DNA from: Neodiprion pinetum
Taxonomy: Eukaryota > Arthropoda > Insecta > Hymenoptera > Diprionidae
Direction: 5' to 3'
Length of the DNA: 64,000 nt
NCBI RefSeq assembly: GCF_021155775.2
Contig: NC_060237.1
Location: 2,916,501-2,980,500, forward strand
Position numbers and translations under genes: made by a program. Positions 47,352 through 61,309 of this stretch are shown one piece after another. Numbering within the stretch: the first letter of the stretch is position 1; each line of letters opens with the position of its first letter. The notes below the pieces were generated by a model. The model made no database searches. It was not told the DNA's origin and saw nothing but the letters and a program-made list of their open reading frames with translations.

Positions 47352-50300
47352 TCAAATAGATCCACTACTGTCCCCTGGAAAAACCATCATATTCTCGGCT
47401 CCGTAGGAAGGCGTTGGTGAACTTCGTGCATCCAGGGAGGCTCTGCTGGCCGAGCTGAAGCTACTGGAGCTCAAATCTTCGTAACTCGCTACAGATTGGC
47501 TACCTCCTGCAACACAGAAGACCTTTATTTGTAGGCACTTTATCACAAAATACAATTATTACTGAAGGAATTGGATGCTAGTAAAGTGATTTGAGAATCA
47601 GTGAAATAGCAAAGTTGTTTTCAAAAGTATAGCAGAAAACCGTGGGGTGGTAAAGAATGTAACACATCATATGGAGGATAACGACATTAAGACGAGTAAT
47701 TGTGGTTCTAACGGTTTATTTTAATTTTTTTTTTTTCTAGATTACTCGATCTGCTTCTTTTCTATGTCAATTACCAGTTCAAGAAACTTGTTACATTGGA
47801 ACCTAGCTTGTGTCAAATGCTCGGGAAGACCATTCAGGGTGTCGGAAGAGCTCAATGACTTCATTGACTTTTTCTAGGTCCTTGGGTGACAGGGAACCTC
47901 AACCCGTTCGCTTCTAGCTGCAGTAAGTGATTGCAGCCTCAACTAGCAAAGCAGCAAACCGTCAGAGAAAGGGTACTGGGATAGGAAATGTATATTGACC
48001 ATATTGCAATTGACACTAGCGGAGTTCTAACTCTATATTGAAATACATCATTTATTATTCACAGTGAAGAAATAATTTTGAAACTTTATTGCTTTACTGA
48101 AAGGAGTGAAACTGAATCTTGCGTTTGTTAGTCCCTTGCTAACTTGTAGATCGAATAAGGTTTTATAGTTATACATCCAAACAATTACATAGTACAGATC
48201 CGCATGGGTAGTTACTATCAAATGTATTCGCGGGCTTGGTATGGGATCTTCGTAATATCCAGAAAAATATTTGACTTACACAAATAATCACAAGAATAAA
48301 TATTACTTTGTAAGTAATGGCATTTAACGTTAGGCCTGTTATATAATAAGATGACCCACAAGCATGGTGATATTGAGACTGGTGCTAGATAATTCAAAAG
48401 TCGATAAATAGTTCAATTTTTGTACTACTTTCGTGTATTCCAATTTCCAGTACATATTATTAGTTTCAAAATTTAGTAGGTTTCATGAACCTACTCGTGT
48501 GACGTTCATATAAGCTGATAGATTGTATAATATATTTTGCACACTAACTATCCAACTTATATTTTAATTCACTCAATATAAGAACAATTTCTACAATTAA
48601 GAACTAATTGTAAGCAAAAGCTATTGGACATGATAGTCTGACCTTTTCACACAAAATTCAACATATTGATGGTCCATGTAATACTTATGTTGTAGCATGC
48701 GATATCTTAAACTATATTAGAGCACAATACTCGTATAATATGATAATCGAGTGTATAGTCATACTATAAAATAAACTAGTAAGTCTACAATCTATGTTTA
48801 CATCTGGGCGAATCCGTATGATGGGCAAAACAAAATCTGTTGCTTTTCCCACTTGAGTCTCAAGAGTGAATGCTTGATTGCCTATCCATGAATGTTGATG
48901 ATTATTGGAGCATTCAAATAAAATGTTTCCCCATATTCACTGTATATCGAATATTGATTATTAGTTCTCCGATGGTTATAAAATTGCAGAAATAAATATA
49001 CATACACCTACACGCTGCAGCAATAAATATATAATTAAAAATAAATATAGTATAAGCTAAATAATAATAGATACATGCCTGCATGTTCGGACAGTTTCAA
49101 GAGAGCGTCTCCTCCAGCTGCAAATTGCCTACCAATCGTTTATTATTATAATAATTCAGCTACCGTAATAGGTATTACCAGCCAATTATGCAGTCGGCCT
49201 GACAATTCTCTAATTCTAGGGCATTTCCAGATTTGTGCAGGAACCACAGTATGACACAAATCAAGATGCTACTATTGTGATTTATTTGAAGTAAGAGTCA
49301 AAACGTTACTGGTACTTGTTTTACATTTTCATTAATAATTTGTAAACACCATGGTAAATTGCATATCGAGAGGGAAGATTTAATAAACTGAAAAATACGA
49401 TCCTCTGTCATGGAACAATTTCGAAATGTTGATATATATACTATAAGCTGCTGTTAGAAATTATAGTGTCCATGATTCAATTACTTTTATTTCTCGTGAA
49501 TAATTTAACTAAGAAATTCATACGAATATAATAAAAGCAGTAAACATTCTCAAAGATTGGACTGCAGCAAATACCGGTTTGCCATGTTTTTCGTCACAAC
49601 AAACTTTATCGTGTTCGTAGAACTATTTCTTTAATTATGCCTTTGTTATCCCAAATTATGTCATACTTATACAGTTATTACTAAATTTTTGTTGTTTCAT
49701 ATCTCAGCGCTTTTTTTCTCTTGTATTCATAACAGATATATTACAACTCCTGTCATTTGGTATCTCAAAATATTATATCGTATTTGTATGTATATATTGT
49801 ACATACGTGAAATTATTACCTCTTACGATTTTATCAGACAGATTTTTGAATAATAGTTATACGTAATCTAGATAATGTTGCGAACAACTAGTCCTTTCGC
49901 CTCGGCCTTTATATCACACGCGGCCAGGAAATCCAACTTTCGGGCCTAGGGTCGTAATGTACTATTAATAATCAGAAGAAAACATAAATACACGGTTGAA
50001 TTAAACAGCGGCAGACAATAACGAGCTGAAAGCAATAGGGCAACGTATGTTCTACAAATATACGTTGTGTATATTTTTTTTAGTATTTTTTTAATTCTGA
50101 ACCTAATTCGTTCATTCTCAAAAAATATATTCTGCATTCTTTCAAATGTACTCCACAATTTGCTAACGATATCTGAAGGTTTGAAGATTCGTCAGGAGCC
50201 ATAAAATTAAAAGTGAGTAGGTTGACTTCCGTTGTTAATGCATATTATCATTCAACTGGCTACCCTAAAATTTCCTATCGATACCGGTCAATAAGTTATA

Positions 50301-53300
50301 AGCTGATGATCAGATACTAAATCATGACGACGAACAATACAGCAATAAGATCATGCTACGAAGCGAGTATAACACAACAGTTTTCTTACCTAAGTGTAGT
50401 TGATGTGTTTCTATTTTTCTAAGTATAATTTTTTTTAGCAATTTTTTCCGTGCTTTAAGGTTGTGTATGTAGTACCTAGTGATAGCTACATTCAAATAAA
50501 TTGCATAAGCTTTTGTAATTTTTTTTCTATTACTCCTGCATTTTCTATCTATTTTTTATTTTTTTATTTTTTTAAATATTTCTTAATAATTTCTGCTGAA
50601 CACCTAGCGGTCAATTAACACCAGTTTCTGATTTTCAAATACGACAATTAGTTAGTAGGACAGAATACCATGACAGTAAGAGTGAACAATTGTGAACATA
50701 AGGGAACAATTACCTAGATATAGAACAACGGGGTACTGAAAATTATTGCGTTGTCAGGGTAATGCTTCACGCATTGTTGTGGTAAGTACAATCATGAAAA
50801 GACTCGTATTTCCTAGCTGACGTTAATACTTGTCAGTGGTGGCATTGAAAGGAATACAGTGATACACTTTTGGTGTGCATAAGGCTTGCTATAATACTCA
50901 CTCGCATAAACCCGATGCATTATCATTTACTATGCCTTTTAATAATTCTATGTCGCCCTTATGTATCCTGTGACTACAGTGTCCAAATTTCATCCATTAA
51001 CCTTGTAGATGGAAGTGCCTGGGTTACTATAAATTAGAGACCTTAATTGCCATTAAATATACCCAACTGGCTTACAATTCTTGAACACAATAAGTTAAGT
51101 TTAAAGCTAACTTACAATTCTGTGAAACCCAGTTTACAATGGAACACGTACTTGCCATAGATACAATACACTTTAATAACGATGAGCGAACGCATGAATA
51201 TTATTTCCAAGTATGGCATCTGTACAGCATATGTGTCCCATTGTAAACCAGACTTTATTTATTATATGCCTGGCTTATTGGATTATAGTCTGTGTAGTCA
51301 GAAGGGTTATATTTTAATCCAATACACCAGGAGTACAATACTATTTGTTACTGTTGACTATGCTACTATATAGATGATAATCGATCAAGACATTTCAAGT
51401 ATTTAAATTATAAATAACAATTCGCTAATCAACTCCGGTGACATGCATAAAAAGTAAATATAAGGCAAGGCTGGCCTTTTGCACGTCTACACATTCCTTT
51501 ACTCATCTGCGTCGTTTCTTTTTCGACCTCCCCTTTTTAGCAGTTGTACAACCATTTCCAGGACCCTTGTCAATATTTTCCTTTGACGAGTTTTCTTCCT
51601 CTGTATCCATCATATTACTATTTACGTTCGTATCATCGGACAAATTTAAAGAGTCGACAGCTGCAGGTTCTGGATCAATATCATTTTCTTTTGAAGGTGA
51701 TACTTCTGCTTCAGGTGAAGGTTCTTTCGAGGAACGACCTGATGAAGATGAGTGTTCCCCAGCTTGTACCAATGTTGCTACAGACTCACTTTTGCTAATT
51801 ATATACGACTTGTCTTCACTGTCGAACAACAATGACAATTCCGAATCTTCTGCGAGATTTTGGTCACAATCTAAAGATTGCGCTGGGTAGTCGCACTTCA
51901 GGGTATCTTTTTCGCGAGTAGATAAAAACGGAACAGAGTCAGAGAATTCTAACTCCATAGATTCATTGACTTTTTCTCTGACTTGGTCTTTAATATCTCT
52001 GTGAACTCTAGTATCCTTACACTTTTGCAAGCGATCATCTTGTACAGCTGTATATCTCCTGCATCCATCTAAAATCTCGTTGACTTCATTTCCTGAAATT
52101 GGTTTAAAATAAGTACTGGGAAATTGAGAAAATTCATTAGATGCACAATTAGATCTCAACTGTTTGTATTTACCAGGAGTCAAGATTGGTTTCGGACATT
52201 CTTCAGTTTCATTATCCTCATCAAATGTCTTATTAACGTTCTTGAGCCTATCTCCTGGGAATGTGGGTTGATTAATCGAAATTGGTTCCATTCGCTGGAG
52301 CATCTTCGATTCAAGATCAATTTCTTTTTCTGCATCTCCAGATCTCTCACAAATTCCAGAGCTTAATTTATCTCTACTTTTTTTCACAACAGAGCTCCAT
52401 GAGCTTGCAGGGTTCCGTTCTTCGCTTTGTGCTGCACTAGAAATCTCAGGCGGCTCATGTTGTTGTATTTCTGTCTCGAGCAATTTTAGTTTAGACAAAC
52501 TCAGAGGACTAGGATTAAGTGCACCGTCTCCGCTTGTATCGCAATGAGTGATCTTCTTTAATTTCCGTGATTTTTTTGGTCGACCCAGCAAGATTTCAGG
52601 TCTAAATTCAGAGACTCTACAATCACCGCTACTGACGTGACTTGCATCAATTTCACATCGAGCCTCAGCTCTTCGCAAGGCATCAATATCAATGATTTCA
52701 ATATTACTCAAAGATGTAGCTTCGTTGGACATCAGTTTTCCATCCCTATGTGCAAAGCGTCGGGAGGGTGCAGGCGCACCTGTTGCTTTATCGACGCACC
52801 CATCCATGTCCTCAGTTACAACGTTTCCTGGTGGTTTATTTCTTTTGCTGCTAACATAATCATCAGGGCATTCGTCTAATGCAGTCTCATTTTTTTCCAC
52901 AGTATTGGAAACAACAACGACCAGAACGTCATCTTTTTTTTTTCGATTTTTGGTGGTCTTGACCCTTTCCTTCCCCTTATTTACATCTGGATTGGATTCA
53001 ACTACTTCTTCCGCATCCAAAACTTTTGCAAGTACCTTTGGGTAGATCCGATCAGCTTCATTCCTGAGGAAAACTTGCTGCCCCGCACACTCGTCTTCAA
53101 TTGTGATTTCAGATCGTTTGTGTACATCAGTCTCCAGTGTAACATAATTTCCTTCTGAACACGTACCATCCTCACAGACCCTGGGAGAAGTTGCAGATTG
53201 ATGTGCAATAGCTTTTCGGGATTTCCCAAGTTTAATGCACTCAGCGTCAGATCCAGTTCCTGTTGTATCAAATTGATGCTTTTGTTGAACTCGTCTTGAA

Positions 53301-56300
53301 TAATCTTCTGATATTTCTGAAGAATGTATGTGTTCCATATCATCGTCAGAAGATGTAGCTTTGCTTGAATTTCTCTCTTGCTTCGTTAGTAAATCGTTAC
53401 ATTTTGTCGTTGGGCTTTTACCAGGATTATTCGCCGTTTCAAAGTCTTGTATTTTACTTGGCATGATTTGGAATGCCAGATCTAGTGTTACTTCGGACGT
53501 GTCAATGTGCTCCAAATCTTCATCTGAATGATTTGAAGATACACCGTCTTTGTATTCGTTTTTCTCTAAAATCGAATATTCACTAACGTCATTGATATGC
53601 AATACCTGATCAGAAAATGATTTTTCCACGGTATGATTCTGTCTTGATGTACCGCTGTCTGACTGACAAAGTTTATCATTTGCACAGGAGCCAAATTCAT
53701 TTACAGAAGTTGAATCTGTAGCTGGTAATGTTATCGCATGTATTTCTGAATCCTTGATAGTTTCAAATGACGACTCGAATCGGTCAACATCTTTGTGCTT
53801 GTTCCTATTTTTTTTCTTGCTAAATTTCTCTTTAATTGGTAGTGATTTCTGAATACCTTTGGCCGTAGAGACATTGACTTTGTTTGTCTCGTCTTGTTGG
53901 TTGGATTGTAACGCTAAACATGACTTGTTCTCACTCTCATTTCTTTGTTTTGATTTTTTATCTTTATACTCTTTCTGGTCCTTGATTGAGGTCAAATCAA
54001 AAGATGAAGTTCCCGTGTGTAGACTAAAATTCTTTAGTTCTTTTGTATTGATTTGTCCTTCACCTGAATTTTTTGATGTAACACACTTAGTTTGTTCACG
54101 CACTGTGTTATCTAAGATAGGATTATTACTGTATTTGCTTGTACAGAGGGGATTTTGAACATGATCGCTTTCTTCGGAGGTTTCTTCATTATTACGAGTT
54201 CTTTCAGTTACTGTTTCCTTGTTGTCCGTGAAAACGACTGTATCTTCATCGTAGTTAACAACATATTTTGCCCTAGCAATTTGAGTCTCTTGCAGTTTCC
54301 ATCGGGCGGATGTTGATCTTTGATTCCAAGGGTTTTCCTTAGCTTGAGTCATTGGGCTTGCTGGTATTTGACCAGCCTCAGCACATAAATTTAGAGTCAT
54401 TTGTACGTCACTGAAAGTTCCGGCTTCGTCAAAGTTGACTGTATCTTTCGATCTTAGCTTCATTGCTTCTGCATATAGTGCTTTTTGTTCGACAACTTCT
54501 TTTATATCCTGACTGGCAAGTGAGTCAAGAGCTGAATCACTAGTTGTACGCATTTCAGCACAAATTTCTGTTAAATTTTTAACAGGTTGTGATTCCTGCT
54601 TAAAATCATCAAGTGATGCAGGACCCTCTTGTGCGCAAAGACTTCGGAGCGGCTCCAGGTTGTTGTCCATTTCATAATTATCACTGGAAACAATATCTTC
54701 CTCGTCGGCAGAGATAGTTATAACGGTGCCCAGAGGGTTGACAACTTTAGTGACGGGCTGTCCCATCCTTTCAACTACCACTCGCCTCCCTAGTAACAGA
54801 AAAAGCCATTGGCAGGTATCAATCGCAGCGATCTACCAAGTAAACTAATTGTTGCACGGAGTATAGAAAAGGAGGAAGTAAAATCAGACGAATTACCCAT
54901 GAGTAATTAAACGAGTTTAAAACGAAGGATCAAAAGTCGACAGATTGGGGTTGAAAGGGGTGAATTTTTTCAGAGACTCATATGACTGCATGCATACTAA
55001 AAAAGCTTTCAACAAATGATAATTTCCTTTACTGGTCTGCGCAGGTAGCTGCACATCGTCTGAACATACGTACGAGTACTAATGGTATACCTGGATCAAC
55101 AACAGATGCTGACAGTCTCTTAATAGGAGAACGGTAAACGTTACAAGAGTCAGAATCAGGTTACTCGAGTATAGCGTATGCAAGTGCACTCTGGAGGAAA
55201 TTAATATTTAAATAATTTCTACGATCTATAATAATGTCAAATATAATTCTACATTGAGACTTTGGCCTTGCATACGAGATTTGTAATAAAATGAGTGTGC
55301 AATAGCAAGAGATTCGTATAGTTTAGGTTGCGGACAAGGATTAAAAAGTTAATGCAAATAAAAAAAGTATACATATGTTTCATAAACATATCATAGACCT
55401 TGCACTTTGGGTTAAGACTAACTTTTATGATTGGTTGTAAGTTTACAGCCAATTGTGAATTTCTTTATCTAGCTTGCAAAAACTGTTAAAGCGAAGGAGG
55501 GTCGACGTAATTTAAAAGTCATTGTTATCCAAGACATAGTCATAAGCAATCCCGTCTTAATTTCAAAGAGAGTGTTATTTAATATTGTGGATGGTGTAAA
55601 CGCATCTTTTGATGAACGAATGCAGTACACATGGCTAAAAATTTATCTGTGCAGGGTATCGGTTTTTTCTGCGACAAGCAAAGACATCAGGACGGGTGTA
55701 GGTAATTTGTACAATGTGTGTTAGCGATGGGCTTAAATTCATAAAGTATACCCGACGGGTGTAACTGAGATACCTGCCACTGGCCAGTTCTGTATATTAT
55801 TTAGAACTTAAAATACTAATAATAATTATGTGCCACATGCAGCGTTTGAGGTCTACAAGTATGTATAGTTGTCCGTACACAATAACCGGGTGACAAACGA
55901 TCGCCAAGCTATTAGTTGTGTATACACGCAAACCAATTATTTGCCAATTGGTGATTAGCGGATGACAAAAGTACACATATTCCTGAAATAAGATTGGTTA
56001 CTATTAACTATTGCTCTGAACTTGGTGGCGGTTGAGACTGCCTTATGAAACAGAGAAGTTTTCAAAAATATTTTTTCCATATTTTCACCCGAGTGCATTT
56101 GCTCAGTGCCACTGAAAATGGTCGCCCCCACAAGCTCATTTATTCAACATTCATCTGCTCAAAGACAAGGGTTGAAAGTTATAAACATTGCCATTATCTA
56201 ACATGGACTCAGATATTGTTATAGATATGGGCAACAATGTAGTCTAGTAGCAGCATTTGCTTGAAAATGTATCTGGAGCACTCAGTGAGGACAACTGAAC

Positions 56301-59300
56301 CTATCGACAGAGAGGGACAGCAATATCTCCTTCTCTCTCACTCTGGCAGCACATTAGGAACTTGGGCATAACAGGATTGGTAATGTTTGTATTGTCTGTA
56401 TTCCTGCTACTCGCAAGTCAGACAGAGATAATACGATGTTAGAAGAAAACCTAACTATTTCATAGTACTTTAAAGTAGTTCTATCTTCGTTGAGCATTGA
56501 CTTCAGTTGTTTCTACTGAATGCTCCATCTACGTTTATAAGTGTATGGGTAACAGTGACACAAATTAGTGAACGGTATAAAAAACGCTAATTATCAGCTA
56601 TATTAACGTAAATTGTGAAAATGTGCAGATAACGTGTACAGTGCTGCCTTCATACTTCAGATTTTTAGAATTCAGACTTCCAAGAAGTAGCTGCGATTTA
56701 TTGAATACTAAAGATTTCAAATGAGCCCACTTCTCCAACATAGAAGGTGAACTGCGAAAACTAAGAAAATCGAATACTAAATGTCTGTCTCTATTGAGAT
56801 AGTACGTATACAATCATGTGAGGAGTTATACTTTCCCCCCATGGACGAAAAGATAAGATAAGCAAGACTGTACAAATGTCCAAAATGGTATAAGTGAAAC
56901 TTTTTCCAGATAATATCTAAAGACGATGTTATATGAATTAATCTGACAAATATTTTCACCTCTCATAAATAAACATACGTCTCAAGTGTCCGGGGAGAGT
57001 TTTGTGCTCTTGTAAACCTACGTTAGGACAAAGCTTACCTGGAACACGGTGCGGCGTGGTGGCTGTTTCCAACATAGCTTCTGCTAAATCTTCTCGGAGT
57101 TGATTCTCTCCACCGCCAACGCTTATAGTATCATTTTCCAGTGAGTCTTCATAGGTTTCCAGGAACCTAGGTGACTGCTCGTAGCTGCCTGTAAACATGT
57201 ATTTTTAACCATGCAATATTCAAATGCCAGACCTTAAGTTTTCACTAGATCAATTAAGATGAAAAATAACCTCACTCCATTGTTCTACATTTTACAAGTG
57301 AAAGAAAAACCTCACAAGGTTCTATAAGTAAAAATAAGTTGAAGTGGAAAGAGTATTTGACTCACTCCCTGATCCGTCAATAACAACGGGAACCAATGGT
57401 CTTGTGGTAGTGTGCGGCATGTTAACAGGATTAGACCGTGCAGGTCGCGATCCTGCTGTAACACCAACTTCCACAGCTTCTGCTTCGACTAGGTTCACTG
57501 CAACCCTAAATAAGTAGATGAGTTAATTTTTAATTGTCTCAGCAATAAGGTTCAACAAGCTGCTATATTATTTCTATAATAGTGCTACATAGATTGCTAA
57601 TTCGAAACATTACTAAACTTACCCACTGGGTGCATTGTACGTCTTAAAAATGAATTGCGGCCCCATCCATAATCTTCTGTGTGGTCCAGCGTGAGTTACG
57701 ATCTCAACTTGACTCAGCCACTGATCTTCTATCGACTCTGTAGCAGGCTTACATTTTGGGGTTACAGGTATGCTGAGCAGTAGACTTGATCCCGGGAGCG
57801 GTGGTAATATTTCGAGTGAACTTGTGGATCTGAGTAACGGCCACTGCCCTTTGGCCTCGACATCTAACTCGATCGTAGTGTCGTCACAGACTTTTTCTTT
57901 TGGAATTCCTGCCAATCAAATTTTTTTTCATTTCATCAGATTACATATAATCTATGAAACATTCACAGCACAAATTTTAAAAATTTTCTGTACCTGCCGC
58001 TGGTTTCGGTTCTAGGTCGTATTGTATCATGTTGCCGTGACACGCCATTATGAACAACGAGTCAACGGAACGTTTGATCACTTTGTTTCCGGCATCTCTT
58101 TGGGCATAGAGCCATGCTCTTTGCGGTGCAAAACAACAACAGATTTTCAATGGTAAACTCCCACTGTCTTCAGATTGAAGGCGTTGTCTTTGCTGAGGTC
58201 TATTTGAAACATTAAAAGTAACAATGCTAATATTTATTTATACGTGGCTAGGCTAGGTTACTCTCTGTGACGTGGTAGTTTATGTTCAATATTTTAAGAT
58301 TGCTGCAGACACACGATGATGGTTACTAACCCATCCCTGCCTCACCCCGCATAAAGTAATCGCTTATGGAAACATACCCAAAAGGGTACAGGGGGTTGAA
58401 TTGTTATTATTATTGATATCATTATTATTATTGTTATTAATCCTATAAAGTAATAGCATTTTCATATAACGAATAATAATTACGTAATGATAATAATATT
58501 AATAATAACAACAAAAGTAACCACAATAATAACGACGAATTACTTCACTTCGCAATATAACTATATAACATCAGGACGATAAATGATATTTGCATCCATT
58601 TGTACAATGAATACAGTCATTAGCAATAACGTCTGTAACAATATTCTTACCTGGGTAGAGGTTGGTTATTGACGTGATTCAACGTAGACGGTTGGCGTAT
58701 CTGAGCAAGAGGATGAAGAATAGTTGGATGAGGGTACGGTGGTAGCCGAGGATTGGAATAAGGATAAACTGACACTGGAATCTCAGCGTGAGCTACCGGA
58801 GAATGAGATCTTGTGCCGTCGGCAGTCAATCCAGCACTTCTGTGAAATCTTGAGAGTCTGTTAACAACATGTGGAGTTGAATGGGTTCTAACACCGACAG
58901 GACCGCCATATGGTGCAACAGGGAAAACATGGGTTGTGCCACGAACAGTCGATACAGCTGCCCATCTTGCATCACTTGAAAACGTCATGTCCTATGATAA
59001 GAATACAACGAATTGAATGAATAACTTATTAAACAAATCTTCCGTTACTATATAAAAGTATGTAACAAGATTACGAGCGACACCCTTAACTGTACTGACA
59101 TTACTTTCTAGGCATTTGAAATATTTTATAGATGTTCGAAAATGTTCGGACATTTGATTAAACAAAAAACAAAAGCAGCAGAAAATGACCGATTGAATTG
59201 ACTTTTCCTTTCAGCGTCGTGATGTAAAATGAGTTGGTACACCGATTTGTAATAGTAACATACCTGTACTTTGGCAGTAGTATCACCTCTATGCAATACA

Positions 59301-61309
59301 TAGAGATGATGAACAGCAGCCAATGTAGGTCCACCAGGATGCGGCTGTATCCGGAATATGTGGAAATCATGACCTCGACGATCAGCAGTCATGAGTAAAG
59401 CTCCCGTTAAATCAAACGTCATGGCTACGATCGCATCGCTATGAGCTGTGAAATGTGCTAGAACTGTTTCAATTGTTCCGTCATCCAACTCTTTATCTTC
59501 TTTGGCAGCTTGAAGATCAAGTATGGTCACAACACCTGGCTGGGTTGTATCAAAGCCAACGCTATTGGGAGTTGACGGAGGCACCGAGTTTCCTAAGTAG
59601 AGGTAGCAGGAAGTTAACGTATAATAGATATTTTGTATAATTCTGTCCTAAGTTGATCAAAAATTGATTAAACGTCAGCTTCGAAAAACTACTAACACTA
59701 TACAGCCTGTTTCTGTTTCTCATATATGTTTTTCAAATCGATAAATATCTGTGATTTCTGTGCCGAAAATTTGAAGCACTCAATAGGCCCACTGGTTTTT
59801 TTTGCTTTCCATTTAACGCTGACACGCCACTATAGTACCGTGTTCACTAACAGAAGCATTTTATCAAATGTATCTGATGTGTACGCAAGTTTTGTTGAGA
59901 AATTTCCTAAACAATTATGATATACCATTTAACGGTGGTCAAAAAGTTAATAGATATATACAAACAGCTTTCCAACGTCTAAATATCAATCCTGATTACT
60001 TGCCTGTCAGGGTGGATGCTACAGTCTCGCCCAAACCCCTAAGTCCTTTTCCAAGCGATTTGGCAGCATGCAAGACAGTAGCAGTATAACTTTGTGTACC
60101 TTCTCCTTCGCTCCCTCCACTGCTCCGTCTTGCCGGTATTAATTTTTTTTCGCTGCAATTGTTATAGATACAATAATGTGTCGCAGTAGTAATAGTAATA
60201 GTATTTGAGATTAACACCATTCAACTTGACTTACCTGTACGCCAACCACCTTGTTCCAAGAGCTACAGGATTAGAATTAGGCCCAGGACTCAAATAACAA
60301 GTTGTAACTGTTAAAATATCTTCTAAATTTTTGGCATCAAAGACAGCAATTTTTTCTGAGAAAGAAACAATAACAGTTCTCCTATTGGCAAGCACGTCGT
60401 TGACAGGGTTTTTAAACTTGATGCTCTTCACTTGTTCTCCAGTTTTGAGAGAAATAAATCCGATATTGCAAAATTGCGGTCCTGGGCCAGCTGAATCACA
60501 GATGGAAACCAATGGTCTCTTAGAATGGAAAAGATCACTCTGCTCATTGCTTCCCTTGGGATTTGGGAGAAATCTTAAAGTACGAACAACTCCTTGGCGC
60601 CAGGAAAGAACCTCGGTAGCTTCTCCAGATGCAGTTATCAACCATACCTGGAGTTTTAATATTCATTTCATGTAATAACTAAAGTCTAGGTCAAAAATTG
60701 ATAAACATGCAGTAAACTTCGAACAGCATCATTGCCATGTACACAGAACTTGTTTTACGAGTAAATTTTTCACCTGTACACCAGTCCCATACCCAAGGAC
60801 CAACAACAGCGGAGGTGTACTTGAACCTTCGTTATAGTCTGGATAAAGAATGGGGTCATTGACGTCAGCGTACTCAAACCTAGCCCATGTTATTGATTCC
60901 TTGTTGTCGACGGTTGGTGTCCCAGTATAGGCCTGAAAGGGAGAGCATCAAGTAATGTAACATCAATCCGGCTATACATTGAATTTTGGAACTTTCCATG
61001 CTTTATATGACTCGGAGGGAATTTCTGTGTTATTAATACACATAAATGCAGAATGTGTGGAGGTGAAGTTTCACAATCTACCCAACGTGCTGTAAGATGG
61101 ACTGACGTTTTCGTGCGAGTTGTCAATATGTAGGATATTAATCTTGTAAATTGAAGTAATAAATATACGAAATAAAATAAACCAACTTGAGGGACGATAT
61201 CATTTATAATGCCAGCCACACTTTCAATAATCGACCGGTCGCTGACAGGCTGCGGTGATACCACTTGCGCTCCTTTGTGTATCCCTCGTCTCGGTGACTC
61301 AGCTGACAT
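47352..61309 (-). CDS. rudhira: BCAS3 / rudhira, microtubule-associated cell migration factor
   Basis: Minus-strand exons: 61309-61187, 60932-60774, 60647-60235, 60152-60004, 59592-59264, 58991-58651, 58199-57994, 57908-57623, 57505-57366, 57188-57039 and last exon 47506-47352. All phases agree, giving 816 residues for the short form. BCAS3 hallmarks are PRRGIHKGAQVV at the N-terminus, SYTATVLHAAKSLGKGL, GHDFHIFRI, VHHLYVLHRGDTTAKVQ, TFSSDARWAAVSTVRGT, and WLSQVEIVTHAGPHRRLWMG. The fold is a WD40-like propeller followed by the BCAS3 domain. Family role: cytoskeleton-associated factor in cell migration, and partner of C16orf70/PHAF1 at the phagophore. Intron 4 uses a GC donor. A splice acceptor at 61337, just 5' of the ATG, shows that the 5' UTR is spliced. 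An alternative 3.3-kb last exon (51503-54789) lies inside the final intron. Confidence 0.93.
47507..51502 (-). other. Intron / 3' UTR region between the two alternative BCAS3 last exons
   Basis: 4 kb of AT-rich DNA that is the intron of the short form and the 3' UTR plus downstream region of the long form. No coding segment, tRNA or clear mobile element was seen. Confidence 0.5.
51503..54789 (-). CDS. Giant alternative last exon of BCAS3 (or nested gene), ~1,095 codons
   Basis: A single open frame from an acceptor-like CTGTTACTAG (54799-54790) to a TGA at 51505-51503. Two bases precede the first full codon, which is exactly what the BCAS3 exon ending at 57039 (phase 1) requires. The 155-bp exon at 47506 has the same phase. 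If used, it makes a protein of about 1,860 residues. The sequence is acidic, S/T/K-rich and predicted disordered, with a repeated element (SDEDLEHIDTSEV and SDDDMEHIHSSEI) and a polybasic end (KKGRSKKKRRR) that could be a nuclear or microtubule-binding signal. Alternatively it is a separate nested single-exon gene starting at an in-frame ATG (MGQPVTKVVNPLG) near 54766. No domain was recognised. Confidence 0.7.
54790..57038 (-). other. BCAS3 intron upstream of the giant exon
   Basis: 2.25-kb AT-rich intron. Only short, unsupported open frames were seen. Confidence 0.55.
58380..58530. repeat. Imperfect ATT/AAT microsatellite pair in a BCAS3 intron
   Basis: A run of ATT trinucleotides near 58405-58440 is followed by AAT-type runs near 58470-58530, so the two halves can pair as a weak hairpin. 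Simple sequence only. Confidence 0.5.

Noticed and set aside
51438..51890. Antisense ORF of 150 codons against the giant BCAS3 exon
   Set aside because: Shadow of the minus-strand coding exon. Low-complexity composition and no independent start context.
57619..57915. Separate gene calls for the individual open frames between 56598 and 61309
   Set aside because: All coding-like frames there join in phase into the single BCAS3 gene.
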